Assembly: GCF_004309355.1 (NCBI RefSeq)
Contig: NZ_BJCC01000019.1
Location: 83,427-147,426 of the forward strand
Reading direction: 5' to 3'
Length of the DNA stretch: 64,000 nt
DNA from: Enterococcus florum
GTDB lineage: Bacteria; Bacillota; Bacilli; Lactobacillales; Enterococcaceae
Positions 39,794 to 50,700 of this stretch are shown here, in pieces (positions within the stretch are counted from its first letter, which is position 1; every line of letters begins with the position of its first letter). Under the pieces are notes generated by a model. That model was not told where the DNA came from, did not search any database, and saw only the letters and a list, made by a program, of their open reading frames with translations. The position numbers and the translations under genes were made by a program.

Positions 39794-41446
39794 ATGGCTT
39801 ATCAATTTAAATTGCCGGATATTGGAGAAGGTATCGCAGAAGGTGAAATCGTTAAATGGTTTGTAAAACCTGGTGATACGATCGAAGAAGACGACACGTT
39901 ATTAGAAGTTCAAAACGATAAATCAGTGGAAGAAATTCCTTCACCCGTTACTGGAACGATCAAAACGATTGTTGTTGAAGAAGGAACTGTAGCTAATGTT
40001 GGAGATATTCTAGTAGAAATTGACGCTGAAGGACAGACGGATACATCTGATTCAGAGAAGACTTCTGCTCCCGATGAAGAACAGACGCCGGCTCATCCAG
40101 CGGCTGAACCAACAGAAAGTTCTAACGGCGAAGGAGTATTCCAGTTCAAATTACCAGATATCGGAGAAGGGATTGCGGAGGGCGAAATCGTCAAATGGTT
40201 TGTAAAATCTGGCGATACGATCGAAGAAGACGATACATTGCTAGAGGTTCAAAATGACAAATCAGTAGAAGAAATTCCTTCACCTGTTAAGGGGACAATC
40301 AAAACCATTTTAGTTGAAGAAGGCACAGTAGCTAATGTCGGGGACGTCTTAGTAGAAATTGACGCACCTGGACATAACAGTGCCGCTTCAAGTGATCCAG
40401 TAAAAGAAAAGGATTCCGAATCTACTGAGGAATCAGCAAAAGGTGTCTCAAAAGATACTTCAGGTGAAGCAGCTGATCCCAATAAGCGAGTTTTAGCGAT
40501 GCCGTCCGTGCGTCAATTTGCTCGTGAAAAAGATGTAGAAATCACTCAAGTTTCCGCTACTGGAAAAGGTGGACGTGTGACCAAAGAAGATATCGAAAAC
40601 TTCTTGTCTGGCGGTGGTCAGCAAACAGAATCCCAAGCTGAAAAAATCGAAGCAGCTGAAAAAGCAACAGCCGGTTCTGAAGTTTCAGAACCATCTAAAC
40701 CCAAAGCTGCCCCAGCAACCCCTTATCGTTCAGATATGGGTGAGATGGAAACTCGTGAAAAAATGACGCCAACGCGAAAAGCAATTGCCAAGGCGATGGT
40801 CAATAGTAAACAAACGGCTCCGCATGTAACATTGCATGATGAAGTTGAAGTATCTAAACTTTGGGATCATCGTAAAAAATTCAAAGAAGTTGCAGCTGAA
40901 AATGGCACTAAACTTACTTTCTTGCCTTACGTGGTAAAAGCGTTGACTGCTACAGTGAAGAAATATCCTGTCTTAAATGCTTCAATTGATGATGCTGCTC
41001 AAGAGATTGTTTACAAAAACTATTACAACATCGGGATTGCGACAGATACGGATCACGGGTTGTATGTTCCGAATATTAAAAATGCCAATATGAAAAGTAT
41101 GTTTGCGATTGCTGATGAAATCAACGAAAAGGCTGCTGAAGCACATGATGGAAAACTATCAGCAGAGGATATGCGAAATGGAACTATCAGTATTTCAAAC
41201 ATTGGTTCTGTCGGCGGCGGATTTTTCACACCGGTGATTAACCATCCTGAGGTTGCCATACTAGGTGTTGGAACGATTTCGCAACAACCAATCGTCAATC
41301 AAGAAGGTGAACTAGCAGTCGGTCGCGTAATGAAATTATCGCTGAGCTTTGACCATCGAATTGTTGATGGAGCGACTGCGCAACAGGCCATGAACAACAT
41401 CAAACGTCTATTGGCTGAACCAGAACTATTACTAATGGAAGGATGA
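39794..41446 (+). CDS. pdhC: Dihydrolipoyllysine-residue acetyltransferase (E2) with two lipoyl domains
   Basis: Core of the PDH complex, transferring acetyl to CoA. The 550 residues hold two lipoyl domains (about 1-80 and 114-193; lipoyl lysines K43 and K156 in NDKSVEE), an acidic Ala/Ser/Pro linker after each, the E1/E3-binding domain (about 235-275, [19 protein letters not shown]), a second linker, and the catalytic domain ending in SFDHRIVDG with H521 and D525. The lipoyl domains are nearly the same protein sequence. AAAGGAG precedes ATG 39794. Length and domain number exceed the single-lipoyl E2 of Bacillus. Confidence 0.96.
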   Translation: MAYQFKLPDIGEGIAEGEIVKWFVKPGDTIEEDDTLLEVQNDKSVEEIPSPVTGTIKTIVVEEGTVANVGDILVEIDAEGQTDTSDSEKTSAPDEEQTPAHPAAEPTESSNGEGVFQFKLPDIGEGIAEGEIVKWFVKSGDTIEEDDTLLEVQNDKSVEEIPSPVKGTIKTILVEEGTVANVGDVLVEIDAPGHNSAASSDPVKEKDSESTEESAKGVSKDTSGEAADPNKRVLAMPSVRQFAREKDVEITQVSATGKGGRVTKEDIENFLSGGGQQTESQAEKIEAAEKATAGSEVSEPSKPKAAPATPYRSDMGEMETREKMTPTRKAIAKAMVNSKQTAPHVTLHDEVEVSKLWDHRKKFKEVAAENGTKLTFLPYVVKALTATVKKYPVLNASIDDAAQEIVYKNYYNIGIATDTDHGLYVPNIKNANMKSMFAIADEINEKAAEAHDGKLSAEDMRNGTISISNIGSVGGGFFTPVINHPEVAILGVGTISQQPIVNQEGELAVGRVMKLSLSFDHRIVDGATAQQAMNNIKRLLAEPELLLMEG

Positions 41447-41453
41447 TTGAAAC

Positions 41454-42860
41454 ATGGTAGTTGGAGATTTCGCGATTGAATTAGATACAGTGATCATCGG
41501 TGCGGGGCCTGGCGGGTATGTTGCCGCCATCCGTGCTGCACAAATGGGACAAACCGTCGCCATTATTGAAAGGGAATATATCGGCGGTGTTTGTCTGAAC
41601 GTCGGATGTATTCCATCTAAAGCCTTGATCGCTGCTGGGCATCATTATCAAGAATCATTGGATTCAACGACATTTGGTGTAACTAGCGAAAATGTAAAAT
41701 TGGATTTTACAAAAACCCAAGAATGGAAACAAAGCCAAGTCGTAGATAAATTAACTGGCGGTGTGAAATTTTTACTTAAAAAGCATAAAATCGAAACGAT
41801 TGAAGGAGAAGCATTCTTCGTGGATGATCATACTCTACGTGTGATCCATCCAGACTCAGCTCAAACGTATTCCTTCAACAACGCGATTGTTGCTACAGGT
41901 TCTCGTCCAATTGAGATTCCTGGGTTCAAATTCGGCGGCAGGGTCTTGGATTCGACTGGCGGACTAAGCTTGGAAGAAGTTCCTAAGAAATTTGTAATCA
42001 TCGGCGGTGGTGTCATCGGAGCTGAGCTTGGCGGAGCGTATGCCAATTTAGGCTCTGACGTAACCATTCTTGAAGGGACTCCGCAAATCTTGCCTACGTA
42101 TGAAAAAGACATGGTAAAGATCGTGGAAGATGATTTCAAGAAAAAAGGAGTCAAGATCATTACCTCGGCGATGGCTAGAGAAGCGAAGGATAACGGCGAC
42201 AGTGTAAGTATTCGCTATGAAGTAGATGGCAAGGAAGAAACCATTGAGGCGGATTATGTCATGGTAACCGTTGGGCGTTGGCCAAATACGAATGACATGG
42301 GACTTGAACAAGCTGGAGTTGAAATGGACGAGCGCGGCTTGATCCACGTTAACGAACAGGGACAGACGAATATTTCAAACATTTATGCAATTGGAGATGT
42401 CACTCCCGGAGCGGCCTTAGCTCATAAAGCCAGCTACGAAGCTAAAATCGTTGCTGAAGCAATTTCTGGTAAAAAAGTTGCGATTGATTATAAAGCAATG
42501 CCTGCTGTTGCGTTTACTGATCCAGAACTTGCTTCTGTTGGGATGACGATCAAAGAAGCCAAAGAAGCTGGCTTAGAGGCAAAAGCGTATAAATTCCCAT
42601 TTTCCGGGAATGGACGCGCGCTGTCTCTAGCCAAAACAGAAGGCTTTATTCGATTGGTCACAACCGTTGAAGACAATGTGATCATCGGTGCTCAAATTGC
42701 TGGTGTTAGTGCCAGTGATATGGTATCGGAATTGGCGTTAGCGATCGAATCTGGAATGAATGCAGAGGATATCGCATTGACGATTCACCCGCATCCGTCA
42801 TTAGGAGAAATTGTGATGGATGCTTCAGAACTAGCTTTAGGCTTGCCTATTCATACCTAA
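41454..42860 (+). CDS. pdhD: Dihydrolipoyl dehydrogenase (E3)
   Basis: FAD enzyme that reoxidises the lipoyl groups with NAD+. The 468-residue protein has the FAD-binding [20 protein letters not shown] (core GAGPGGY, 16-22), the redox pair C47/C52 in [13 protein letters not shown], the NAD fold [12 protein letters not shown] (about 183) and the catalytic His-Glu in [10 protein letters not shown] at the C-terminal dimer interface. Site GGAAGG lies 10 bases before ATG 41454. Last pdh gene, followed by a terminator. Confidence 0.96.
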   Translation: MVVGDFAIELDTVIIGAGPGGYVAAIRAAQMGQTVAIIEREYIGGVCLNVGCIPSKALIAAGHHYQESLDSTTFGVTSENVKLDFTKTQEWKQSQVVDKLTGGVKFLLKKHKIETIEGEAFFVDDHTLRVIHPDSAQTYSFNNAIVATGSRPIEIPGFKFGGRVLDSTGGLSLEEVPKKFVIIGGGVIGAELGGAYANLGSDVTILEGTPQILPTYEKDMVKIVEDDFKKKGVKIITSAMAREAKDNGDSVSIRYEVDGKEETIEADYVMVTVGRWPNTNDMGLEQAGVEMDERGLIHVNEQGQTNISNIYAIGDVTPGAALAHKASYEAKIVAEAISGKKVAIDYKAMPAVAFTDPELASVGMTIKEAKEAGLEAKAYKFPFSGNGRALSLAKTEGFIRLVTTVEDNVIIGAQIAGVSASDMVSELALAIESGMNAEDIALTIHPHPSLGEIVMDASELALGLPIHT

Positions 42861-42867
42861 AATTGAT

Positions 42868-42895
42868 AAGCCGAGTGGAAACGCTCGGCTTTTTT
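42868..42895 (+). terminator. Terminator of the pdh operon
   Basis: AAGCCGAGTG / CGCTCGGCTT (10 bp, one G-T) with a GAAA tetraloop and T6. Confidence 0.92.
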
Positions 42896-42941
42896 GTGTT
42901 CTAAAAGCATGGTACACTATGAATGGAATGGAGGAATACTC

Positions 42942-43211
42942 TTGAATAATTATAGTTATCCGATCGATCCTGATTGGACTAGAGATGAACTGGTTGCTGT
43001 GATCGATTTTCTCAACCTCGTTGAACAAGCAAATGAAAGAGGAATAGAAACGAAAACATTTCTAGATGGGTATCAAAAATTTAAAACGGTGGTGAAGAGT
43101 ATCGGTGAGGAAAAACGCTTAGGCAAAGAATTCGAGTCCGTCAGCGGGTATTCTCTTTACCGAACGGTTCAAAAAGCCGAGCATACTACAAGCAAGTCAT
43201 TTAAAATGTAA
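42942..43211 (+). CDS. UPF0223 family protein (YktA-like)
   Basis: Small soluble protein of 89 residues and unknown function, recognised by YSYPIDPDWTRDELVAVIDF at the start and SGYSLYRTVQKA at the end, both typical of YktA/UPF0223. The true start is TTG 42942, because TGGAGG (42929-42934) lies 7 bases before it and the length then equals the family (about 90); an earlier in-frame start exists near 42894 inside the pdh terminator. The next gene is the inositol-phosphatase homologue, the same pairing as yktA-yktC in Bacillus. Confidence 0.88.
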   Translation: MNNYSYPIDPDWTRDELVAVIDFLNLVEQANERGIETKTFLDGYQKFKTVVKSIGEEKRLGKEFESVSGYSLYRTVQKAEHTTSKSFKM

Positions 43212-43254
43212 AGCATACTATTGTCGTCAGTTATAAGAATAGGAAGTGAAGAAA

Positions 43255-44013
43255 ATGGAAAAAGAAATCATTCAATGGATTTACGAAGCAGGAGAAAAGA
43301 TTAGAACTGCCATTCGTCAAGAGACGTTTGTCGTTGATCAAAAGAGCAGCCGAACCGATTTAGTAACAGATGTGGACAAGTCCATTCAAGATTTTTTGGC
43401 CGATAAGATTCAACAATTTGATTCTTCTGCGACTATTTTAGGAGAAGAGAACGGACAAGACAAGACTCCCATTGACAAAGGAAGAGTTTTTGTTATCGAT
43501 CCGATTGATGGAACCTTGAATTTTGTCATGCAGAAGGAAAATTTTTGCATCATGCTGGCGGTCTACGAAGAAGGAATCGGTCAATTAGGATTCATTTATG
43601 ATGTCATGCGAGATGACCTATTCTGGGGTGGACGAAAAGTAGGCGGGGTTTATCATAATGAAGATTTATTAGCCCCTCCTCCAAACAAGAGATTGAGTGA
43701 CGGACTTTTAGGAATGGGAATCTCTATTTTTGCCGATAACTATTACCACACAAGGGAGATTGGGGAACGCTCAATGGGCGTACGGGTGTTAGGCTGTGCA
43801 GGCCTTGATTTTATCGCCATCCTGAAAGGGATACAAATTGGTTATATCAGTTTGTTAAGCCCCTGGGATTATGCGGCGGGAAGTATCATGATGGAACAAT
43901 TTGGCATGGCATTTTCTGGCGCAGAGCATCAGCCTCTAAAATTTCAAGATCGAGAACTCTTTATCGGGTTGACCCAGGCGGCAATGGACGACGTAATCCA
44001 AATAATTGCTTAA
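43255..44013 (+). CDS. Inositol monophosphatase family protein
   Basis: Mg2+-dependent, Li+-sensitive phosphatase family (SuhB/YktC). In 252 residues the metal site is complete: TDVDKSIQDFL (about 41-51), ILGEENG (Glu about 65), VIDPIDGTLNFV (Asp-Pro-Ile-Asp-Gly-Thr, about 82-93) and the C-terminal WDYAAGSIM (Asp). The likely substrate in Firmicutes is not known; inositol phosphates, NADP or fructose bisphosphate are possible. ATG 43255 follows AGGAAGTG; earlier in-frame starts have no site. Confidence 0.9.
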   Translation: MEKEIIQWIYEAGEKIRTAIRQETFVVDQKSSRTDLVTDVDKSIQDFLADKIQQFDSSATILGEENGQDKTPIDKGRVFVIDPIDGTLNFVMQKENFCIMLAVYEEGIGQLGFIYDVMRDDLFWGGRKVGGVYHNEDLLAPPPNKRLSDGLLGMGISIFADNYYHTREIGERSMGVRVLGCAGLDFIAILKGIQIGYISLLSPWDYAAGSIMMEQFGMAFSGAEHQPLKFQDRELFIGLTQAAMDDVIQIIA

Positions 44014-44069
44014 GAAAATTCGTTTTCTGAAAAAATGAAAATGTTTTACTAACAATTCCCCTGAATATC

Positions 44070-44078
44070 TGCTATAAT
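44070..44078 (+). promoter_or_regulatory. Extended -10 promoter of typA
   Basis: TGCTATAAT with a weak TAACAA at -35 distance; 42 bases before the typA start. Confidence 0.55.
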
Positions 44079-44119
44079 GTCTTGTCGAGTGACTTGTTAC
44101 AAGAAAAGGAGCAATTATA

Positions 44120-45958
44120 GTGAAATACAGAGATGATATTCGTAACGTTGCCATTATCGCCCATGTTGACCATGGGAAAACAACGTTAGTGGATGAAATG
44201 TTGAAACAATCAGATACCTTAGACAGCCATGTAAGCTTACAAGAACGGGCAATGGACTCCAATGCGCTGGAAAAAGAGCGTGGCATTACCATTCTTGCTA
44301 AAAATACCGCAGTAAACTACAAAGACTACAAGATCAATATCATGGACACACCTGGACACGCAGACTTCGGCGGCGAAGTTGAACGTATCATGAAAATGGT
44401 TGATGGTGTATTGCTAGTGGTCGATGCCTATGAAGGGACAATGCCTCAGACACGTTTTGTTTTGAAAAAAGCGTTAGAGCAACATTTGATCCCGATCGTA
44501 GTTGTTAATAAAATCGACAAGCCTTCAGCTCGTCCTGAAGCAGTTGTTGATGAAGTGTTAGAATTGTTTATCGAATTAGGCGCTGACGACGATCAATTGG
44601 ATTTCCCAGTGATCTACGCTTCAGCTTTAAATGGAACCTCTAGCTTGTCTGATGATCCGGCTGATCAGGAAGAAACCATGGTTCCTGTATTTGATACCAT
44701 CGTTGAAAAAATTCCCGCACCAGTTGACAACAGCGAAGATCCATTGCAATTCCAAGTTTCTCTATTAGATTACAATGACTACGTTGGTCGTATCGGGATT
44801 GGCCGTATCTTCCGTGGAAAAATCAAAGTTGGTGACCAAGTGTCCTTGCTTAAGTTAGATGGGTCAGTGAAAAACTTCCGGGTAACTAAGATTTTTGGTT
44901 TCTTTGGATTGAAACGTCTGGAAGTTCAAGAAGCCAAAGCGGGAGACTTGATCGCTTTGTCAGGGATGGAAGATATCTTCGTTGGTGAGACAGTCACACC
45001 AGTCGACCATCAAGATGCTTTACCGATTCTTCACATTGACGAGCCTACTTTGCAAATGACTTTCCTAGTAAACAACTCTCCATTTGCAGGTCGTGAAGGA
45101 AAATATGTTACTGCGCGTAAGATCGAGGAACGTTTGATGTCTGAGTTGCATACGGATGTTTCTTTGCGTGTCGAACCGACTGATTCTCCAGATGCCTGGA
45201 TTGTATCTGGCCGTGGAGAGCTGCATTTATCAATCATGATCGAAAATATGCGTCGTGAGGGCTATGAGTTGCAAGTGTCTCGTCCAGAGGTAATCGAACG
45301 TGTCGTCGATGGTGTTCGCTGCGAACCATTTGAGCGTGTCCAGATCGACACACCTGAAGAATACATGGGCAGTGTAATTGAAGCGTTAGGCCAAAGAAAA
45401 GCCGAAATGCAAGACATGATCCATTCAGGCAATGGTCAAGTACGTTTAGTATTTTTAGCTCCTGCACGCGGATTGATCGGTTTTACTACGGAATTTTTGT
45501 CAATGACTCGTGGATATGGAATCATGAATCATACATTTGATCAATATTTGCCGATGATCGCTGGCAATTTAGGCGGGCGTCGAAATGGTGCATTGGTGTC
45601 TGTTGACAATGGGAAAGCCACCACTTACTCTATCATGAGTGTTGAAGAACGCGGAACGGTTTTTGTTGAACCTGGTACAGAAGTTTACGAAGGAATGATC
45701 GTCGGGGAGAACAGCCGCGACAAAGATCTAGGAGTAAACATCACGAAAGCAAAACAAATGACCAATGTACGGTCTGCCACAAAGGATCAAACATCTGTCA
45801 TCAAAAAACCACGCATTTTGACATTGGAAGAATCGCTGGAATTTCTAAATGATGATGAGTATTGCGAAATTACTCCAGAGAGCATTCGTTTAAGAAAACA
45901 AATCTTAAACAAATCAGAACGTGAAAAAGCTGCGAAGAAAAAGAAAATCGCTGAATAA
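44120..45958 (+). CDS. typA: Ribosome-associated GTPase TypA/BipA
   Basis: Translational GTPase that binds the ribosome like EF-G and helps 50S assembly and growth at low temperature. The 612 residues show G1 [15 protein letters not shown] (14-28), switch I with EKERGITI, G3 [15 protein letters not shown]4 NKIDKPSA, domain II, the EF-G-like domains and the BipA-specific C-terminal domain (about 480-600, with [12 protein letters not shown]-type segment [13 protein letters not shown]). GTG start at 44120 behind AAAGGAG. It is monocistronic between an extended -10 promoter and a terminator. Confidence 0.96.
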   Translation: MKYRDDIRNVAIIAHVDHGKTTLVDEMLKQSDTLDSHVSLQERAMDSNALEKERGITILAKNTAVNYKDYKINIMDTPGHADFGGEVERIMKMVDGVLLVVDAYEGTMPQTRFVLKKALEQHLIPIVVVNKIDKPSARPEAVVDEVLELFIELGADDDQLDFPVIYASALNGTSSLSDDPADQEETMVPVFDTIVEKIPAPVDNSEDPLQFQVSLLDYNDYVGRIGIGRIFRGKIKVGDQVSLLKLDGSVKNFRVTKIFGFFGLKRLEVQEAKAGDLIALSGMEDIFVGETVTPVDHQDALPILHIDEPTLQMTFLVNNSPFAGREGKYVTARKIEERLMSELHTDVSLRVEPTDSPDAWIVSGRGELHLSIMIENMRREGYELQVSRPEVIERVVDGVRCEPFERVQIDTPEEYMGSVIEALGQRKAEMQDMIHSGNGQVRLVFLAPARGLIGFTTEFLSMTRGYGIMNHTFDQYLPMIAGNLGGRRNGALVSVDNGKATTYSIMSVEERGTVFVEPGTEVYEGMIVGENSRDKDLGVNITKAKQMTNVRSATKDQTSVIKKPRILTLEESLEFLNDDEYCEITPESIRLRKQILNKSEREKAAKKKKIAE

Positions 45959-45965
45959 TTTTTTA

Positions 45966-45993
45966 AGAGTCTCTTTCCAGAGGCTCTTTTTTT
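45966..45993 (+). terminator. Terminator of typA
   Basis: AGAGTCTC / GAGGCTCT (8 bp, one G-T), TTTCCA loop, T-run to 45993. Confidence 0.85.
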
Positions 45994-46192
45994 ACACTCG
46001 TTTGTTCCACATTTTACAATTGTTTCACGGATATGAACATACGAGAAACCGTCGTTCTGTGTTTTCATTTTGATTTTCGATTTTGTCATCTTTCTGTAAC
46101 AAATAGGACCTGTGTAAAACTCTAAAAAGCCGAACGAAAAATTTAATAATCGCTTATATACTCGTTTTTTTCTCCTGTTTCGTTTTTTTCTG

Positions 46193-46201
46193 TGCTATAA
46201 T
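46193..46201 (+). promoter_or_regulatory. Extended -10 promoter of ylaN-ftsW
   Basis: TGCTATAAT, 30 bases before ylaN; -35 region is T-rich without a clear TTGACA. The 200 bases between the typA terminator and here hold nothing recognisable. Confidence 0.55.
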
Positions 46202-46230
46202 ATTGAAACTAAGATAGGAGGGAAGCAAAA

Positions 46231-46524
46231 ATGGAAACCGTATCTTCTGATTTTGCTCTAAAAATACTGAATGACGATGCTGAACGCATCAAGCTGTTGA
46301 TTCGCAATCAACAAAATAGTCTCTGTATCTCCCAATGTAAAGCTTTTGAAGAAGTTGTCGATACGCAGATGTACGGCTTTTCACGACAAGTGTTTTTTGC
46401 AGAGAGAATTGGCATTTTAGAAAAAGGTCGAGGACAGCAGATGTTAAGTGATCTGGAAGCTGAGCTGAATGGCCTTTACACTGAAATATATGAAAATCAA
46501 CAAGAAATTAGCGAGGAGGAGTAA
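46231..46524 (+). CDS. ylaN: YlaN family protein (UPF0358)
   Basis: A 97-residue helical protein. Family members are essential or near-essential in Bacillus and Staphylococcus and have been linked to iron handling through an interaction with Fur; this is family knowledge, not visible here. Recognised by DFALKILNDDAERIKLLIRNQQNSLCISQC (core DDAERIKLLI) and FSRQVFFAERIGI. AGGAGGG precedes ATG 46231. ftsW follows after three bases, as in Bacillus. Confidence 0.9.
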   Translation: METVSSDFALKILNDDAERIKLLIRNQQNSLCISQCKAFEEVVDTQMYGFSRQVFFAERIGILEKGRGQQMLSDLEAELNGLYTEIYENQQEISEEE

Positions 46525-46527
46525 TCC

Positions 46528-47715
46528 TTGCCTAAGCTGAGGAAACGTCACTTTTTAGATTATAGTATTTTAATTCCCTATTTGGTTCTTTCGATCGTCG
46601 GGTTGATTTTTGTTTACAGCTCAACTTCGTACTTGCTGATTTCAGCTGACCGAAGTCCTTCCTCACTGGTCATTACACAGGCAGCCTTTTGGCTCGTCAG
46701 CCTTGTTGTCATCACATTGATGTATAAAATGAAAACAGATGTACTAAAAAGTCAGCAATTGATTGTTTTTTCTACATTGCTGATTTTCGTTTTGTTGATC
46801 ATTACGTTATTCCTTGGGGATGAGATCAATGGGGCAAAGGGGTGGATCAGCATTGGTCCTCTAAACATGCAGCCGGCTGAATATCTAAAAATCATGGTTA
46901 TCTGGTACTTGTCTTACATTTTATCAAAACGGCAAGATACGATCCAAGAGAATTTTTGGTCTGATATGAAACGGCCGATGATATTAGTGCTGTTGATGGT
47001 TTTATTAGTTGCCATCCAGCCAGATATGGGGAATGCAGCAATCATCACTTTATTGGCAGTTATTCTTTTATTAGCCAGCGGAATCAATTGGGTGTACAGT
47101 TTGATCGTAGCGACTGGTGGAATTGCTGGAAGTTATTTGATTATTGAGTTTTTGATCAATTTTGGGAAGTATATTTTTCCTGCGCGGTTTCAATATATCG
47201 TTAGCCGCTTTGAAAGCTTCCAAAACCCCTTTAAATATGAATTAGACCAAGGGCACCAATTGGTCAATGGCTATTACGCGATGTATAATGGCGGCTGGTT
47301 CGGACGCGGACTTGGCAATAGTATTGAAAAAAAAGGGTTCTTAAGTGAAGCCCATACAGATTTTATTTTTTCGATTGTCATTGAAGAGGTAGGACTGATT
47401 GGCGCATTGCTGATTTTAGGTGTCCTTATTTTTATGATCATCCGTATCTTTCTAGTAGGGATACGTTCTAAAAAAACATTCAATTCCTTGATTTGTATTG
47501 GAATTGGCAGTTTATTTTTATTGCAGTTGTTTATTAATCTTGGTGGATTGTTAGGTTTGATTCCGTTGACCGGTATTACGTTTCCTTTCTTGAGTCAAGG
47601 AGGAAATAGTTTGCTGGTGTTGTCAGTAGGTGTTGCGTTTGCATTGAACATCAGTGCTGATGAAAAACGAACTAAACTTGCGATTGAATATGAATATTTG
47701 AAAAGTCAGGAGTGA
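46528..47715 (+). CDS. ftsW: Septal peptidoglycan polymerase FtsW
   Basis: SEDS-family glycosyltransferase that polymerises lipid II at the division septum with its class b PBP partner. The 395 residues hold about ten membrane segments; family marks are YSSTSYLLISAD near the start, ISIGPLNMQPAEYLKI (about 112), the catalytic-loop region NGGWFGRGLGNSIEKKGFLSEAHTDFIF (core GRGLGNS...EAHTDFIF) and LTGITFPFLSQGGNSLL near the end. TTG start at 46528 with GAGGAGGAG before it. The stop overlaps the ribosome site of pyc. Confidence 0.92.
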   Translation: MPKLRKRHFLDYSILIPYLVLSIVGLIFVYSSTSYLLISADRSPSSLVITQAAFWLVSLVVITLMYKMKTDVLKSQQLIVFSTLLIFVLLIITLFLGDEINGAKGWISIGPLNMQPAEYLKIMVIWYLSYILSKRQDTIQENFWSDMKRPMILVLLMVLLVAIQPDMGNAAIITLLAVILLLASGINWVYSLIVATGGIAGSYLIIEFLINFGKYIFPARFQYIVSRFESFQNPFKYELDQGHQLVNGYYAMYNGGWFGRGLGNSIEKKGFLSEAHTDFIFSIVIEEVGLIGALLILGVLIFMIIRIFLVGIRSKKTFNSLICIGIGSLFLLQLFINLGGLLGLIPLTGITFPFLSQGGNSLLVLSVGVAFALNISADEKRTKLAIEYEYLKSQE

Positions 47716-47720
47716 AGTGC

Positions 47721-50700
47721 ATGAAAAAAGTATTAGTGGCAAATCGTGGGGAAATCGCAACAAGGATTTTTCGTGCGTGCAGCGAGTTGGGGATCAAAAC
47801 AGTTGGGGTATTTGCTGAAGAAGATACCTACTCTGTGCATCGATTCAAAGCAGACGAGGCTTATTTAGTTGGTAAAGGGAAAAAGCCGATCGATGCTTAT
47901 TTAGATATTGAAGACATTATCCGTGTAGCGAAAGAAGCAAAAGCAGATGCCATTCACCCTGGATACGGTTTTTTATCAGAAAATCTCGAATTTGCGAAAC
48001 GTTGCGAAGAAGAGGGAATTGTTTTTGTTGGGCCTTCCGTCCATCATCTAGATATTTTTGGAGATAAAATTAAAGCCAAAACCGCTGCTTTGGATGCAGG
48101 AATTGCTTCGATTCCTGGATCAGATGGGCCAGTTGATTCCGTCAATGATATTTTAGCTTTCGCAGATTCCCACGGATATCCGATCATGATCAAAGCTGCT
48201 TTAGGCGGCGGCGGTCGAGGCATGCGGGTTGCTCATGATGAAAAAGAGGCCCGTGAAGGATACGAGAGAGCAAAAAGTGAAGCAAAAGCGGCTTTTGGAA
48301 GCGACGAAGTCTATGTAGAAAAATACATTGGAAATCCCAAGCATATTGAAGTACAGATTCTTGGCGACAGTCATGGCAATGTGATTCACTTATTTGAGCG
48401 AGATTGTTCTGTCCAACGGCGTCATCAAAAAGTCGTTGAGGTTGCACCTTGTCTTTCTTTAACTGACGAGCAGCGTCAGGCGATTTGCGGTGCAGCAGTT
48501 CAATTGATGAAACACGTGGGCTACATCAATGCTGGTACTGTGGAGTTTCTCGTTGAGGGAGACAAATTCTACTTTATTGAGGTTAATCCTAGGGTTCAAG
48601 TAGAGCATACGATTACCGAACTGATCACAGGTGTTGATATTGTGACGACGCAGCTTTTGATCGCTCAAGGTAAGGATCTGCATAAAGAGATCGGTTTGCC
48701 GACTCAAGAAAAGGTAACCATGAGCGGCTCTGCGATCCAGTGTCGTGTCACGACGGAGGATCCGTTGAACGGCTTTATGCCAGACACCGGTAAGATTGAT
48801 ACGTATCGCTCTCCAGGGGGATTTGGGGTTCGTTTAGATGTTGGGAATGCTTATGCCGGTGCTGTTGTGAGTCCGCATTTCGATTCCTTGCTTGTGAAGG
48901 TTTGTACCCATGCGTTGACTTTTGACCAAACAATTCAAAAAATGCAGCGTTGTTTACGTGAATTCAGAATTCGGGGTGTCAAAACTAATATTCCATTCAT
49001 GCATAATGTCATCAGTCACCCGGTTTTCCAAAGCGGTGATGCGAAGACAACGTTTATTGATAATACGCCTGAGTTGTTTGAATTCCCTAGAGTACGAGAT
49101 CGTGGAAATAAAACGATGCGATACATTTCTGAGATCACAGTCAATGGATTTCCAGGGATTGAAAAGAAAAAGAAGCCTTTCTTTGAGCTGCCTAGACAAG
49201 CGAAGGATCTAGAGATTCGGACAGTTGAAACAGCTAAACAAATCTTAGATACTAAAGGGGCAGTGGCTGTTGCTCAATGGGTTAAAAGTCAAAAAAATGT
49301 TTTGTTGACAGATACAACGTTCCGTGATGCCCATCAAAGTTTATTGGCTACCCGAGTACGAACACACGATTTTGTAAATATCGCTCAAGCAACCAGCCAG
49401 GCGCTCCCTGAATTATTTTCAAGTGAAATGTGGGGGGGAGCAACTTTTGATGTTGCGTATCGTTTCTTAAGCGAGGATCCTTGGAAACGACTGAAATTGC
49501 TGCGTAAAGCTATGCCGAATACGCTGCTTCAAATGCTATTCCGAGGCTCGAATGCAGTAGGCTATTCCAATTATCCAGACAATGTGATTGAAGAATTTAT
49601 CAAAGAAGCGGCTCATCGAGGCATTGACGTCTTTCGTATTTTCGATAGCTTAAACTGGATTCCTCAAATGGAAAAAAGCATTCAGGTCGTACGGGATTCT
49701 GGAAAAATTGCTGAGGCTGCGATTTGCTACACCGGCGACATTTTAGACCCTGCTCGAACGAAGTACAATGTTCAATACTACAAGGACATGGCAAAGGCTT
49801 TAGAGGACGCTGGAGCGCATATTATTGCAATCAAGGATATGGCAGGATTGCTGAAACCTCAGGCGGCGTATCGATTGGTGAGCGAGTTGAAGGAAGTGAC
49901 TAGTTTGCCAGTTCATTTACACACCCATGATACTGCCGGAAATGGGATTATTACGTGTTCTGCTGCAGTTAAGGCTGGTGTCGATATTGTCGACGTTGCT
50001 ATGAGTGCTATGAGTGGTGCAACGAGCCAACCGAGCCTAAGTAGTTTATACTATGCTTTAGAGAATGCTGGAAGAACACCAGATATCAGTTTAAATAATG
50101 TTCAGCAATTGAACCATTATTGGGAAGATGTCCGGCCTTACTATCAAAGCTTTGAAAATGGAATCGTAGCAGCTCAAACAGAGGTCTACCAGCATGAGAT
50201 GCCGGGTGGACAGTACTCAAATCTGCAACAACAAGCAAAGGCGGTAGGTTTGGGTGACCGTTGGGATGAAATCAAAGCAATGTACCAATCCGTAAATATG
50301 ATGTTTGGTGACATCGTAAAAGTAACGCCTTCCTCGAAAGTCGTTGGCGATATGGCCTTGTTTATGGTTCAAAACGATTTAACTGAACAAGATATTTATG
50401 ATCGAGGCGATGAATTAAGCTATCCGGATTCTGTGATCAGCTTCTTCCAAGGAGAGATTGGCCAACCAGTAGGTGGATTTCCTAAAGAGTTGCGCAAGAT
50501 CATTTTACAGGGTCGCCCTGCCTTAGATGAACGACCTGGTTCACTGGCAGCTCCCGTGGATTTTGAGAAAGTAAAAAGTGAACTGGCAGAAATGATTGGT
50601 TTTGAGCCGAGTAAGACGGATATTCTCAGCTATTTGATGTATCCGCAAGTGTTCCTCGATTATCAAAAAGCGTATAGTCAATTTGGAGATGTCACATTAT

